This document shows positions 25,830 through 33,556 of a stretch of 64,000 bases of DNA, in pieces. A program made the position numbers and the translations under genes. Each line of letters begins with the position of its first letter. Position 1 is the stretch's first letter. The stretch is from JANOYJ01 sp963792485 (GTDB taxonomy: Bacteria > Pseudomonadota > Alphaproteobacteria > Rhizobiales > Rhizobiaceae), in assembly GCA_963792485.1 (NCBI GenBank), contig CAWBWL010000008.1, positions 1 through 64,000 on the forward strand, written 5' to 3'. Below the pieces are notes generated by a model, which did not search any database, was not told where the DNA came from, and was given only the letters and a program-made list of their open reading frames with translations.

Positions 25830-26524
25830 CTTTGGAGATTTAACCATTCTGGAAGACGGGGAGAATTCTCAAAATCATCGCGGTTCTCTTGAATTTCCCT
25901 AGCTTCATGACCGCGATAAAGCGCCCTGAGCATAACAATTTCGTTATTTAGCTCGAATAAAAAGTCGTCGGACGAAATACTCCCAAAAAAGGCGAACTCC
26001 ACGAATTTGAAAACCTCAAAAAGCGATTTCAGTGCGAAATCAATCTCGGTGACCAATTTTCGATCATGCGGGATTACACGATTGCTTGTCTGCCAACTTA
26101 GATTGTTATGTGCAATTACTGAATTCCGCTTTTTTACAAGCTTTTTCGCTTTAATGCCAAAATCGCTAGATAATGTAAAATAATTTATTTTCTTTGTTTC
26201 ATCTATAGTTGAATTTCTTATAAACTTGTCTAGTCTTGCAATAGTTAATACATCGCTTCCTGACACTTTTATTTTACCATTTTCATGTAATCGACAAAGA
26301 CCTAATACAACTGCCTCCAAAAAACGACATTGAACTTGGAAAAAGAAGCTACCACCTTCGGAGTTCATCAAATCTGTGCGCTCTGGTCCAGCACTATCGA
26401 ACAAATTTTTGTATTGCCGCCATGTCTCGCGAATACCGACATACTCACGATAAGCGATGAAATAAATCTCGCCAAAGTCATTTCCAAGCTGTGTCTTAAA
26501 AGACTGGAGGGTCTCGCTAGTCAT
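25826..26524 (-). CDS. HEPN protein, AbiU2-like (putative abortive-infection type RNase)
   Basis: A 232-residue soluble protein, markedly AT-richer than its neighbours, suggesting horizontal transfer. RNSVIAH at residues 133-139 fits the Rx4-6H HEPN ribonuclease motif, and the surrounding AYREYVGIRETWRQY, FFQVQCRFLEAVVLGLCRL and LTIARLDKFIR pattern resembles the AbiU2-type HEPN family. The start is fixed by AAGAGGAG six bases before ATG; a TTG one codon earlier also exists. HEPN proteins commonly act as toxins or phage-defence RNases. No MNT or other antitoxin gene adjoins, so it may act alone. It overlaps the convergent uvrD end by 4 bp. Confidence 0.6.
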   Translation of the reverse strand: MTSETLQSFKTQLGNDFGEIYFIAYREYVGIRETWRQYKNLFDSAGPERTDLMNSEGGSFFFQVQCRFLEAVVLGLCRLHENGKIKVSGSDVLTIARLDKFIRNSTIDETKKINYFTLSSDFGIKAKKLVKKRNSVIAHNNLSWQTSNRVIPHDRKLVTEIDFALKSLFEVFKFVEFAFFGSISSDDFLFELNNEIVMLRALYRGHEAREIQENRDDFENSPRLPEWLNLQS

Positions 26525-26864
26525 CAAAAACTCCTCTTGATTTGAGAACCAAATAGCAGCCTTTGGATAAAATCACAAATTGCGACAATAATTGATGCTA
26601 CTACACTTATCTCGAGTTCGATCCCGCGCGCTGGGCACGGCTAGGCTGCACTGAGTGGGTTCGGGAGGCCGCCACTTCACGAAATGCCCAACTCAGTGCC
26701 AACGCGCTCATGCCCAGCCTGTTGCATACGCTGCCGGATTTGTCAGTGAGCGCACTACAATAGGTCATCACAGCCAACTCGACCGTCTCGAATAGCTGGT
26801 AATTGTTCCTTGTTCGATGACCGAATTGAAACTATCTTTGGGTGTGTTCAGCGGGGACCCAAGC
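26525..26864. other. Intergenic region with nested inverted repeats
   Basis: This 340-bp gap changes from AT-rich (left) to GC-rich (right) near 26610. It holds two nested inverted pairs: GCTGGGCA (26630-26637) with TGCCCAGC (26711-26718), and gcactgagtggg (26648-26659) with cccaactcagtgc (26687-26699). Together they could fold into a ~90-nt branched stem. No gene, tRNA or coding frame is visible. It may mark the edge of the AT-rich insert. Confidence 0.5.
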
Positions 26865-27233
26865 ATGAATCGTCGGCTTTTTGTATTTGCATCAGCTTCC
26901 CTTGCACTGTTCCCTCTCGCCGGTTCTGCCCAAGCAGGGAATATCGAGCGCGAGTTGGTGAATGTGAGAGCTTACTTTGCAAGCCGAAAGGGGCGTGTGC
27001 TGCTTGAGGCGCAAGCTCTGCTGAAATCCTCGGGCCATTACAAAGGGACTGCTGACGGAAAATGGGGAAACGGAACCGAACGCGCGTTCAGAGGATTGCT
27101 CAAAACCTATATCGTGATTGGTGGCAGTGGAAGCGATTGGGGCATCAACAAACCTGACGACACCCGCCGCCTCCTTGATTGGGTAGCTGAAGCTGAATTT
27201 TCGGTCACTAATGGGCTTGAATTTCCAGATTGA
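26865..27233 (+). CDS. Secreted peptidoglycan-binding-like protein
   Basis: A 122-residue exported protein. MNRRLFVFASASLALFPLAG plus SAQAG is a clear signal peptide; the start at 26865 is preceded by GCGGGGA, and the upstream TTG/ATG choice at 26817 has no role. After residue ~55 the text LLEAQALLKSSGHYKGTADG and KWGNGTERAFRGLL follows the pattern of a PG_binding_1 repeat (Q-x-L-x-x-x-G-Y-x-G-x-x-D-G-x-x-G-x-x-T-x-x-A). The domain recognises peptidoglycan. No catalytic module is attached. It sits just before the repeat array. Confidence 0.6.
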   Translation: MNRRLFVFASASLALFPLAGSAQAGNIERELVNVRAYFASRKGRVLLEAQALLKSSGHYKGTADGKWGNGTERAFRGLLKTYIVIGGSGSDWGINKPDDTRRLLDWVAEAEFSVTNGLEFPD

Positions 27234-27330
27234 TTGGAACTTCGAAATCTCGGTGACAGCGCACTCATTTCCGCATCGGCACCCCCTGCAAGGCACGGAT
27301 AGTTTGCGCAGAGCGGGCTGGGGCGGCGGG

Positions 27331-27379
27331 GTGCGTCCTTCGAGACGCGCCCAAGAGGGCGCTCCTCAGGATGAGGGAT
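27331..27379. repeat. Alphaproteobacterial 'ggtgcgtccttcgagacg' repeat, left copy
   Basis: A 49-bp palindromic element: ggtgcgtccttcgagacgcg, then cccaagagggcgc, then tcctcaggatgaggga. The same sequence type is scattered through many rhizobial genomes as intergenic repeats. An equivalent complete copy stands at 28053-28101, and shortened copies at about 27417 and 27735, so it brackets the tandem array. Confidence 0.75.
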
Positions 27380-27402
27380 TTGGGTGGGCTCCACCGGGTG
27401 AG

Positions 27403-28036
27403 CGGGTTGGGGCGGCGGGGTGCGTCCTTCGAGACGCGCCCACTGTCCTCCCGGCGCGAGGCGCCCCTCTCTGTCCTGTCGGACATCTCTCCCGCGAGGG
27501 GAGAGATCGCTCGCGTGACGGCTTTCCCCATTTCTTGCGCCGTTGAAGGAAAAGGGAAAGCGGCGGCACAGCGATCTCTCCCCCTGCGGGAGAGATGTCC
27601 GACAGGACAGAGAGGGGCGCCTCGCGCCAAGCATTCGTATGCCTTGAACCGAAAATCGGTGACATTGCATTCATTTCCGCGTCGGCTCCAACTGCAAAGC
27701 ACCAATAATCCTCGCCGAGCGGGCTGGGGCGGCGGGGTGCGTCCTTCGAGACGCGCCCACTGTCCTCCCGGCGCGAGGCGCCCCTCTCTGTCCTGTCGGA
27801 CATCTCTCCCGCGAGGGGAGAGATCGCTCGCGTGACGGCTTTCCCCATTTCTTGCGCCGTTGAAGGAAAAGGGAAAGCGGCGGCACAGCGATCTCTCCCC
27901 CTGCGGGAGAGATGTCCGACAGGACAGAGAGGGGCGCCTCGCGCCAAGCATTCGTATGCCTTGAATCGAAAATCGGTGACAGGGCACTCATTTCCGCGTC
28001 GGCTCCAACTGCAAAGCACCAATAATCCTCGCCGAG
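27403..28036. repeat. Tandem 317-bp repeat array with long inverted repeats
   Basis: Two head-to-tail copies of a 317-bp unit (27403-27719 and 27720-28036), nearly identical. Each contains a half copy of the ggtgcgtcc repeat and a long hairpin: outer arms begin ggcgcgaggcgcccctctct and end with its reverse complement (27453-27628 and 27770-27945, arms about 40 bp), with an inner pair around ggagagatcgct/agcgatctctcc. The spacer includes tttccccatttcttgcgccg. The unit end (cggtgacagcgcactcattt-like, ~27250 and ~27660, ~27975) also recurs to the left, so the whole segment 27250-28101 is a mosaic. Long reading frames here in several frames are repeat artefacts with no start signals. Confidence 0.85.
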
Positions 28037-28052
28037 CGGGCTGGAGCAGCGG

Positions 28053-28101
28053 GGTGCGTCCTTCGAGACGCGCCCGAGAGGGCGCTCCTCAGGATGAGGG
28101 A
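28053..28101. repeat. Alphaproteobacterial 'ggtgcgtccttcgagacg' repeat, right copy
   Basis: A second complete copy of the 49-bp element at 27331-27379, with two changes in the central loop (cccgag instead of cccaag). It closes the repeat array; ordinary intergenic sequence follows up to the gene at 28337. Confidence 0.75.
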
Positions 28102-28336
28102 TATAGGCGGGACTTAAGCTCAGAAGGCAGAGCGCAACGGCGCTAAGCCTTGGCTTTTGCTGGTGAGGGCTAACCGCGCAGTGCCATTTTGGGGGATAAG
28201 TATTCAGCCAACAAAAATTTCCAGAGTTTTTATCCCAGCCTTTTCAACACCTTATCAAATTCCCGTATTTTTCTTCGGAAATCTCATCCCCGCCCCCAAA
28301 ACCTCTCCCATACTCATGCCAGGAAAGGAGCGCGCG

Positions 28337-28756
28337 ATGACTGAAGAACGCCATGACATACTGCCCCGCATCATCGCGCTGCTCCTGAGCCTCGCCATGC
28401 TTGCGGAGCGCGCTGCGTCGCGCCCGCTGGCCGTGCGGCTGCGCATGTGTCAGGTCTGTCTGCTGGCCCAATATGCCGCGCTCACGCTCATGGATTTCCC
28501 GGACGACGGCGACCTGACGCAGACCTTGCTTGAGACGCCCGATTTTTCAGAGACCGGCGACAGCGTGGGTACCCTCTTCCACCTCGCAATGGTCTTTCGT
28601 GCCGTCGCGGCCGTGCTCATGCATGCCTGCCTGACCAGCGGCACGCCGCGATCGCACACGCCGCGCTATGCGCTCGTGCTTTCACTGAAACTTCCCGTGC
28701 GCCCGGTGCGCCGCTGCTTCCAGAACTCAATCGGCTTCGTCCACGACACGTCATGA
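28337..28756 (+). CDS. Hypothetical protein, helical, membrane-associated
   Basis: A 139-residue protein that I do not recognise. The start at 28337 follows AGGAAAGGAG with six bases of spacing. Residues ~8-26 (ILPRIIALLLSLAMLAERAA) and ~84-98 (LFHLAMVFRAVAAVLM) are amphipathic or hydrophobic helices; four cysteines occur in CQVC, ACLT and RRCF, a pattern that might bind a metal or heme but lacks the usual spacing of CxxC pairs. The next gene, 187 bp downstream on the same strand, carries an FNR/FixK-type box, so a redox context is possible but unproven. Confidence 0.6.
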   Translation: MTEERHDILPRIIALLLSLAMLAERAASRPLAVRLRMCQVCLLAQYAALTLMDFPDDGDLTQTLLETPDFSETGDSVGTLFHLAMVFRAVAAVLMHACLTSGTPRSHTPRYALVLSLKLPVRPVRRCFQNSIGFVHDTS

Positions 28757-28871
28757 CGAAATCGTAGCCTCAACATTACAGTTCTGAAGCAATCCGCCCG
28801 GCATCCCGTGCGGAAGCGATCCCGCATGTCCGCAGCCATCCCTGGGGTGGACGATCAAATCGGCGTCCGGT

Positions 28872-28885
28872 TTGACCCACATCAA
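28872..28885. promoter_or_regulatory. FNR/FixK-type box upstream of the CCPKF protein gene
   Basis: TTGAC-CCAC-ATCAA at 28872-28885 matches the TTGAT-N4-ATCAA consensus with one mismatch. Its centre is about 65 bp upstream of the ATG at 28944, which allows a transcription start about 41 bp after the centre, the usual class II geometry. Expression under low oxygen is therefore likely. Confidence 0.5.
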
Positions 28886-28943
28886 AACCCCTCACCCCAT
28901 CCCGCCCCATACTACCGCCTTGCCAGCGGCAGGAGCAAAGCTC

Positions 28944-29450
28944 ATGAAAACCAACGCACTTCCTCATTATGACGACAGCCACAACACCACCGGCTGCTGC
29001 CCGAAATTCAATCCCGGCGGCTGGGACGGGCAGGAGCTGCATTTCAAGGACAAGAAATTCGTCCACGCTGTGACGCACAATGCCTTGCATATTCCGCTCG
29101 ACATGGGTTCGGTTTTTGGACGCGTGCAGGGCAAGATCGAGGATGCGGGCGCTTATGATCCGGACAATATGCTGGTGCTGAGCCGGGAGTTGTCGCCCTG
29201 GAAGGCCGAGCATTTATTCGCCGTCGACCGCGACATTGAAGGCGAGGAGATGACAACGCTCAGCGGCGACTATCTCACCAAGGTTTTCGAAGGCCCCTAT
29301 TCAAGCGTCAAGGACTGGCTCGGGGAGATGGAAGGCGCGGTGCGGGCAAAGGGCGTGGAGCCGAAGGACATCTACTTCTTCTACACCACCTGCCCGAAAT
29401 GCGCCAAAGCCTATGGCCAGAATTTCGTCGTGGGCGTTGCGGGGTATTGA
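28944..29450 (+). CDS. Conserved 'CCPKF' protein (often annotated hydrolase), function unknown
   Basis: A 168-residue soluble protein of a widespread family marked by TGCCPKFNPGGWDGQEL near residue 17, FKDKKFVHAVTHNALHIPLD, and a C-terminal YFFYTTCPKCAKAYGQNFVV with a CxxC. I know relatives annotated only as 'hydrolase'; no catalytic mechanism is established to my knowledge. Cysteine pairs at both ends suggest metal or redox chemistry. Start at 28944 is supported by GGCAGGAGC upstream. A probable FNR/FixK box 59-72 bp upstream points to oxygen-limited expression. Confidence 0.7.
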   Translation: MKTNALPHYDDSHNTTGCCPKFNPGGWDGQELHFKDKKFVHAVTHNALHIPLDMGSVFGRVQGKIEDAGAYDPDNMLVLSRELSPWKAEHLFAVDRDIEGEEMTTLSGDYLTKVFEGPYSSVKDWLGEMEGAVRAKGVEPKDIYFFYTTCPKCAKAYGQNFVVGVAGY

Positions 29451-29459
29451 TCCTTGTGC

Positions 29460-29678
29460 CTACCACCCCCGCTGCGCATACCCCTTCGCATACGCCGCCC
29501 GGGTCGAGCCGGGGCGGGTGCGGCGGATTTCGCTGGGCATCAGGCCAAGCATGGTGACAGCCCCGCCTTCCAGCGCCATGATCCCGCCAGGACCATAGGA
29601 TGGCGCGAGGCGCTGGCGCCCTTGACCAGCCGGCAATCCGGTTTGCGCAAAGCTGCGCTGCAATTCAAACTGGGTCAT
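29460..29678 (-). CDS. Hypothetical small protein
   Basis: A 72-residue frame starting MTQFELQRSFAQTG, preceded by AAAGGAAAGATCCA, a good ribosome site. It contains a central hydrophobic, Gly-rich piece (YGPGGIMALEGGAVTMLGLM) and a basic tail. I do not recognise the family. The support is the ribosome site plus an arrangement divergent from pepP and convergent with the CCPKF gene. An upstream extension to 29843 in the same frame has no start signal. Confidence 0.4.
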   Translation of the reverse strand: MTQFELQRSFAQTGLPAGQGRQRLAPSYGPGGIMALEGGAVTMLGLMPSEIRRTRPGSTRAAYAKGYAQRGW

Positions 29679-29791
29679 TGGATCTTTCCTTTGGCTTTTC
29701 CAAGCGGCAGCGGGCGCATCCAACGCATTAAACCAAATCACCCGCCCCATCTGCGAAGCTAGGGGGGCAAAAGCGGCGCGCACACCCCCGA

Positions 29792-29814
29792 ATTTGCATG
29801 ACTCCCATGCAAAT
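29792..29814. promoter_or_regulatory. Perfect 9-bp inverted repeat, candidate operator
   Basis: ATTTGCATG-ACTCC-CATGCAAAT, centred at 29803, lies in the 257-bp space between the divergent small gene (start 29678) and pepP (start 29936). Perfect symmetry of 9+5+9 bp fits a dimeric repressor site. No regulator gene is adjacent. The rest of this gap shows nothing further. Confidence 0.4.
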
Positions 29815-29935
29815 ATTGCAGGTGCGAAGACATAATTGTGCATTGCAACAGAAACGTGACGGCCCGCAAATCGTGATCGATTCGATTGCCCGTCTGGCGC
29901 GGAGGCTCTAGGATTGCGGCAAATCAGGACAAATC

Positions 29936-31821
29936 ATGCCCGCGCGCTTCCAGAATTTCGAAAATACCGCCAATCCCGCCCTCGCTGCCCCAAGGGTAGC
30001 GAGCCTCAGAGCCCTGTTTGACGCGCATGGCATTTCCGGCTTTCTGGTGCCCCGCAGCGACGAGCATCAGGGCGAATATGTGGCCAAAAGCTCCGAGCGT
30101 CTCGCCTGGCTCACCGGATTCACCGGTTCGGCGGGCGTCGCACTGGTGCTCAAAAGCCACGCTTTTGTCTTCGTCGACGGCCGCTACACCGTGCAGGCGG
30201 GGCAGCAGCTGGACCCGGATGTGTTTGAAATCGTCGATCTCGTCGCCTCTCCGCCCGCCAAATGGCTTGCGGACAATGCAGGCAAGGCCGCGCGCATCGG
30301 CTTCGATCCCTGGCTGCACACGATCAGCGAAGTGAAGGCGCTGGAAAAGGCGTTGAGCGAAGCGGGCGGAACCCTGGCGCCGCTTCCGTCAAACCCGGTT
30401 GACGCAATCTGGCAGGGCCGCCCCGCCGCGCCTTTGGAGCCCGTCTCCATCCATGACATCAAACAGGCCGGGCTGCTTGCCCGCGACAAGCTGGCGCAAA
30501 TGGCTGAGGCTGTTCAAAAGGCAAATGCCAATTTCTGCGTGCTCACCGATCCATCCTCCATCGCCTGGGCCTTCAACATCCGCGGCAAGGACGTGCCGCA
30601 CACGCCGCTGGCGCTGTGCTTCGCGATCCTGAAGGCGCAGGGCGAGCCGCTCCTGTTCATCGACAAGCGCAAGCTGCCCATCAAGACCGAAGCCTATCTC
30701 AACCAGCTCTGCACCCTCATGCCGCCCTCGGCCCTTGCGGAAGAACTCGCCAAGCTCAGCGCCAATGCTTCCGTCGCGCTCGATCCTGTGCTCGCCGCCG
30801 ATCAGCTCCGCCGCATTGTCGAAGCCGCCGGCGGCAAGGTCGATCGAAGCGGCGGATCCGGCACGCCTGCCCCGCGCGCAGAAAAACAGGACCGAGCTCA
30901 ATGGCGCCCGCGCCGCCCATAAAAGAGACGGCGCGGCGGTCTCGGCATTTCTCGCCTGGTACGACACACAAAAGCCCGGCGCGCTCACCGAAATCACGGC
31001 CGCCGAAAAACTGGAAGACTGCCGCATCCACACTGGCGAAATGCTGCAGGCACCGCTCCTCGACATCTCCTTCGACACCATTTCCTCCACCGGCCCGAAC
31101 GGCGCAATCAACCATTACCGGGTGACAACGGACACAAACCGGACGCTGAACGAGGGCGAGTTGTTCCTGCTCGATTCAGGCGGCCAATATGTCGACGGCA
31201 CGACGGACATCACCCGCACCCTTCCCGTGGGTTCAGTGCCCGGATGACTACCGCCGCCGTTTCACGCTGGTGCTGAAAGGCATGATCGCCATCTCGACGC
31301 TGCGCTTCCCGCAAGGAACGACCGGAGCCGAAATCGACGCCTTCGCCCGTTCAGCGCTGTGGAAGGCCGGCCTCGATTATGGCCACGGCACCGGCCATGG
31401 CGTCGGCTCCTATCTTTCTGTCCATGAAGGCCCGCAGCGCATCGCCAAAACCGGCCGTCAGGAACTCTTGCCGGGCATGATCCTCTCCAACGAGCCGGGC
31501 TATTACAAGCCGGGCGAATACGGCATCCGCATCGAAAACCTCATCGTCGTCACCGAGCCGAGGATGTTCCGGGCGGCGACAAGCCGATGCTCGGCTTTGA
31601 AACCATCACCCTCGCCCCCATCGACCGCCGCCTCATCGACGCGCATCTGCTCACCCGCGAAGAGCTGCAATGGCTCGACGCCTATCACGCGCGGGTGCTT
31701 TCAGAGCTGTCGCCCATCGTCGAGGCCTCCGTGCGCCCATGGCTCGAATCCGCCTGCGCGCCGCTGGAGCATCATGCCCGTTCCAGTTCAGGCAGTGAGC
31801 CGCAAGCGCGCCCCGGCATGA
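29936..31821 (+). pseudogene. Aminopeptidase P family (M24) metallopeptidase, frame-broken
   Basis: Removes N-terminal residues ahead of proline. The N-terminal creatinase-like domain begins LRALFDAHGISGFLVPRSDEHQGEY. The two-metal site is complete: the two aspartates in YVDGTTDITRT, the histidine in HGTGHGVGSYL, and glutamates in LSNEPGYY and RIENLIVV. Length without breaks would be ~620 residues, matching the long cytoplasmic type. One-base shifts are needed near 30840, 31240 and 31565, so the gene reads in three frames. The C terminus is unclear because yet another shift may precede the TGA at 31819-31821, which overlaps the next gene's ATG. Sequencing error is the simplest explanation. 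Confidence 0.82.
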
Positions 31822-32357
31822 TCTTCCAGTCCGCCCGCCTCATTGCCCGGCGCTTCGAAGCGAGCGATGCTGAGGCCTTCGCCGCTTACCGCAGTGATTC
31901 CGAAGTCGCGCGTTTTCAATCTTGGACGTACATTCTCATCACGGGAAGCCGGCGAATTCACTGCAGTCCATGGCCGTGAAAAACCCGGACGGCCCGGGCT
32001 GGTTTCAGTTTGCCTTGGAAAGCCTGGAAGATGAAAAGCTGATCGGCGACTGCGGCCTGAATATCGGTGAGATGGACAGCCGCCTTGCCGAAATCGGCTT
32101 CACCATCGCGCGCCCGTTTTGGAACAAGGGGTATGCCAGCGAATCGGTCCGCGCGCTCCTCGATTACGCGTTCGACACGTTCGGCCTCCACCGCATCACC
32201 GCCTCCGCCGACCCGCGCAACGCGGCGTCCTGCCGCGTCATGGAAAAGGCGGGAATGGTCAGGGAGGCGCATCACCGCCAGAGCCTTTGGTTCAAAGGCG
32301 GATGGGCCGATGATGCTGGTCTACGCCGTGCTGCGCGAAGACTGGCGGAGCAAGTGA
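31818..32357 (+). pseudogene. GNAT acetyltransferase, RimJ/RimL type, frame-broken
   Basis: A ~180-residue acetyltransferase. MIFQSARLIARRFEASDAEA opens the family, GPGWFQFALESLEDEKLIGD and LAEIGFTIARPFWNKGYASE give the acetyl-CoA site, and NAASCRVMEKAGMVREAHHR is the classic last strand-helix. Two one-base shifts are needed (about 31925 and 32305) to run from the ATG at 31818 to LVYAVLREDWRSK at the end. The start codon overlaps the probable pepP stop (ATGA), so both were one transcript. Substrate unknown. Confidence 0.78.
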
Positions 32358-32393
32358 CCGTCAGACCCGCCCAAATGCTTCACCGCCCGCGTC

Positions 32394-32693
32394 CTATCCA
32401 GCCGAAACCCAGCGCAGCGCCACAATCATAACCCAGCCCAGCGCGAACATCCCCAGCAGCGGCAGCCGCAGCGCGGCGAGCGCCGCCACAATCAGCGTCA
32501 CCGTCTCCGGCCAGCCCTGCGTCAGCGCCGCGGGCGCGACCAGCGTTGTCAGCACCGCCGCCGGCACCGCATTCAGCGCCGCCTCGACGCGCGGATGGAT
32601 CCGCTCGAAACGCGACAGGATGAGATGCCCGCCAATGCGCGTGAGATAGGTGAGGAAAGCTCCGCCGAGAATGGCGATGTAAATGTCAGACAT
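32394..32693 (-). CDS. azlD: AzlD family branched-chain amino acid exporter subunit
   Basis: A 99-residue, four-helix membrane protein: GGAFLTYLTRIGGHLIL, AALNAVPAAVLTTLVAP and LGMFALGWVMIVAL are family hallmarks. With AzlC it exports branched-chain or other hydrophobic amino acids. Its ATG is at 32691-32693, right against the outer end of a 93-bp palindromic element; the usual azlC-azlD overlap and the native ribosome site are therefore replaced by repeat sequence, which may weaken its translation. Confidence 0.9.
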   Translation of the reverse strand: MSDIYIAILGGAFLTYLTRIGGHLILSRFERIHPRVEAALNAVPAAVLTTLVAPAALTQGWPETVTLIVAALAALRLPLLGMFALGWVMIVALRWVSAG

Positions 32694-32786
32694 GAATTTC
32701 GGGGACAGTTTACTTAATTCCCCCCTCCTTCCCTGCCGTTTTTGCGAAGGCCGGTCGGGGAATTAAGTAAACTGTCCCCGAAATTC
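32694..32786. mobile_element. MITE-like palindromic element at the azlC-azlD junction
   Basis: Two perfect 30-bp inverted arms, 32694-32723 and 32757-32786, surround a 33-bp centre (cctccttccctgccgttttt then gcgaaggccggtc). The arm contains gggacagtttacttaattcc, a sequence type I associate with REP/RAYT (IS200-like Y1 transposase) families. There is no coding capacity, so it is non-autonomous. It supplies the last ~22 codons and the TAA of azlC and abuts the ATG of azlD, splitting what is normally an overlapping pair. Confidence 0.8.
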
Positions 32787-33463
32787 CTGCCGCCAAACGC
32801 CGCCGCAAACGCCACCCCCGCCAGCGCCCCCAGCGACACATGCCAAGGCGAGCCGACAATCTTGAACGCCAGCACCGAAGCCGCCGCCGACACAATCACC
32901 ACCGGCAGCCAGAACGGCCGCTTGCGGAAACTCATGACAAGGCCAAGGAAATAGATCGTCAAAAGAAAGTCGATGCCCCAGGGCTTCGGGTCCGGCAGCA
33001 GCTTGCCAAACAGCGCGCCAATAATGGTCAGGCCGAGCCAGATAAAGTAGAAGGTCAGCCCCACGCCCATATACCAGGCGAAAGAAAAACTCCCGTTCTT
33101 CTCCACCTCCCGCTCGGTCTCGGCGAACTGCGGATCAATCAGAAAAAAGAACGCCGCCGCCTTCTGCGGGCCGGAGAACCCGCCCATATGCCGCCCCGTC
33201 GTCGCGGAATAAAGCAGATGCCGCGCATTCACCACAAAGATCGAAAACGCGATGATCCATGCGGGCGCGTGCCCGGCAAACAGCTCAATCCCCACCATCT
33301 GGCTCGACCCGGCAAACACAGTCGCGCTCATCAAAGCCGCCTGAAACACCGACAGCCCATTATCCACCGCCAGCGCCCCGAACAGCAGTCCGAACGGGGC
33401 GGCGGAGAGGATGACGGGGAGAGCCCGGCGGGCGCCAGCGAGGAAGGAGTGGGCATTTGGCAA
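32714..33463 (-). CDS. azlC: AzlC family branched-chain amino acid exporter
   Basis: Membrane protein of ~250 residues with about seven helices. FLAGARRALPVILSAAPFGLLFGALA and ATVFAGSSQMVGIELF, then NARHLLYSATTGRHM are the AzlC signature. AzlC/AzlD form a small two-part exporter for branched-chain amino acids. A TTG at 33463 with GGAG upstream fits the family N terminus (LPNAHSFLAGARR); an ATG at 33514 would add ~17 residues encoded by the AT-rich neighbouring insert. The natural C terminus is replaced by ~22 Gly/Arg-rich residues from the palindromic element. Confidence 0.85.
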   Translation of the reverse strand: MPNAHSFLAGARRALPVILSAAPFGLLFGALAVDNGLSVFQAALMSATVFAGSSQMVGIELFAGHAPAWIIAFSIFVVNARHLLYSATTGRHMGGFSGPQKAAAFFFLIDPQFAETEREVEKNGSFSFAWYMGVGLTFYFIWLGLTIIGALFGKLLPDPKPWGIDFLLTIYFLGLVMSFRKRPFWLPVVIVSAAASVLAFKIVGSPWHVSLGALAGVAFAAAFGGRNFGDSLLNSPTGLRKNGREGGGN

Positions 33464-33556
33464 GGGTTTAGTTCTCCAAATCAGCGATGAACTCTGCCAA
33501 AGTCCTTTAGGCATCAGCGAGTTTTCAAGAAAGTTCAAAGCAAGGTTCAGAACCGA

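Noticed and set aside
26600..26640. A tRNA T-loop-like string (gttcgatccc) near 26617
   Set aside because: No matching acceptor stem, anticodon arm or CCA could be built; coincidence or remnant cannot be told apart.
27250..28150. Several long overlapping frames of Arg/Ser/Gly-rich protein on both strands
   Set aside because: They come from GC-rich repeats read in many frames, repeat every 317 bp, and have no ribosome sites or family resemblance.
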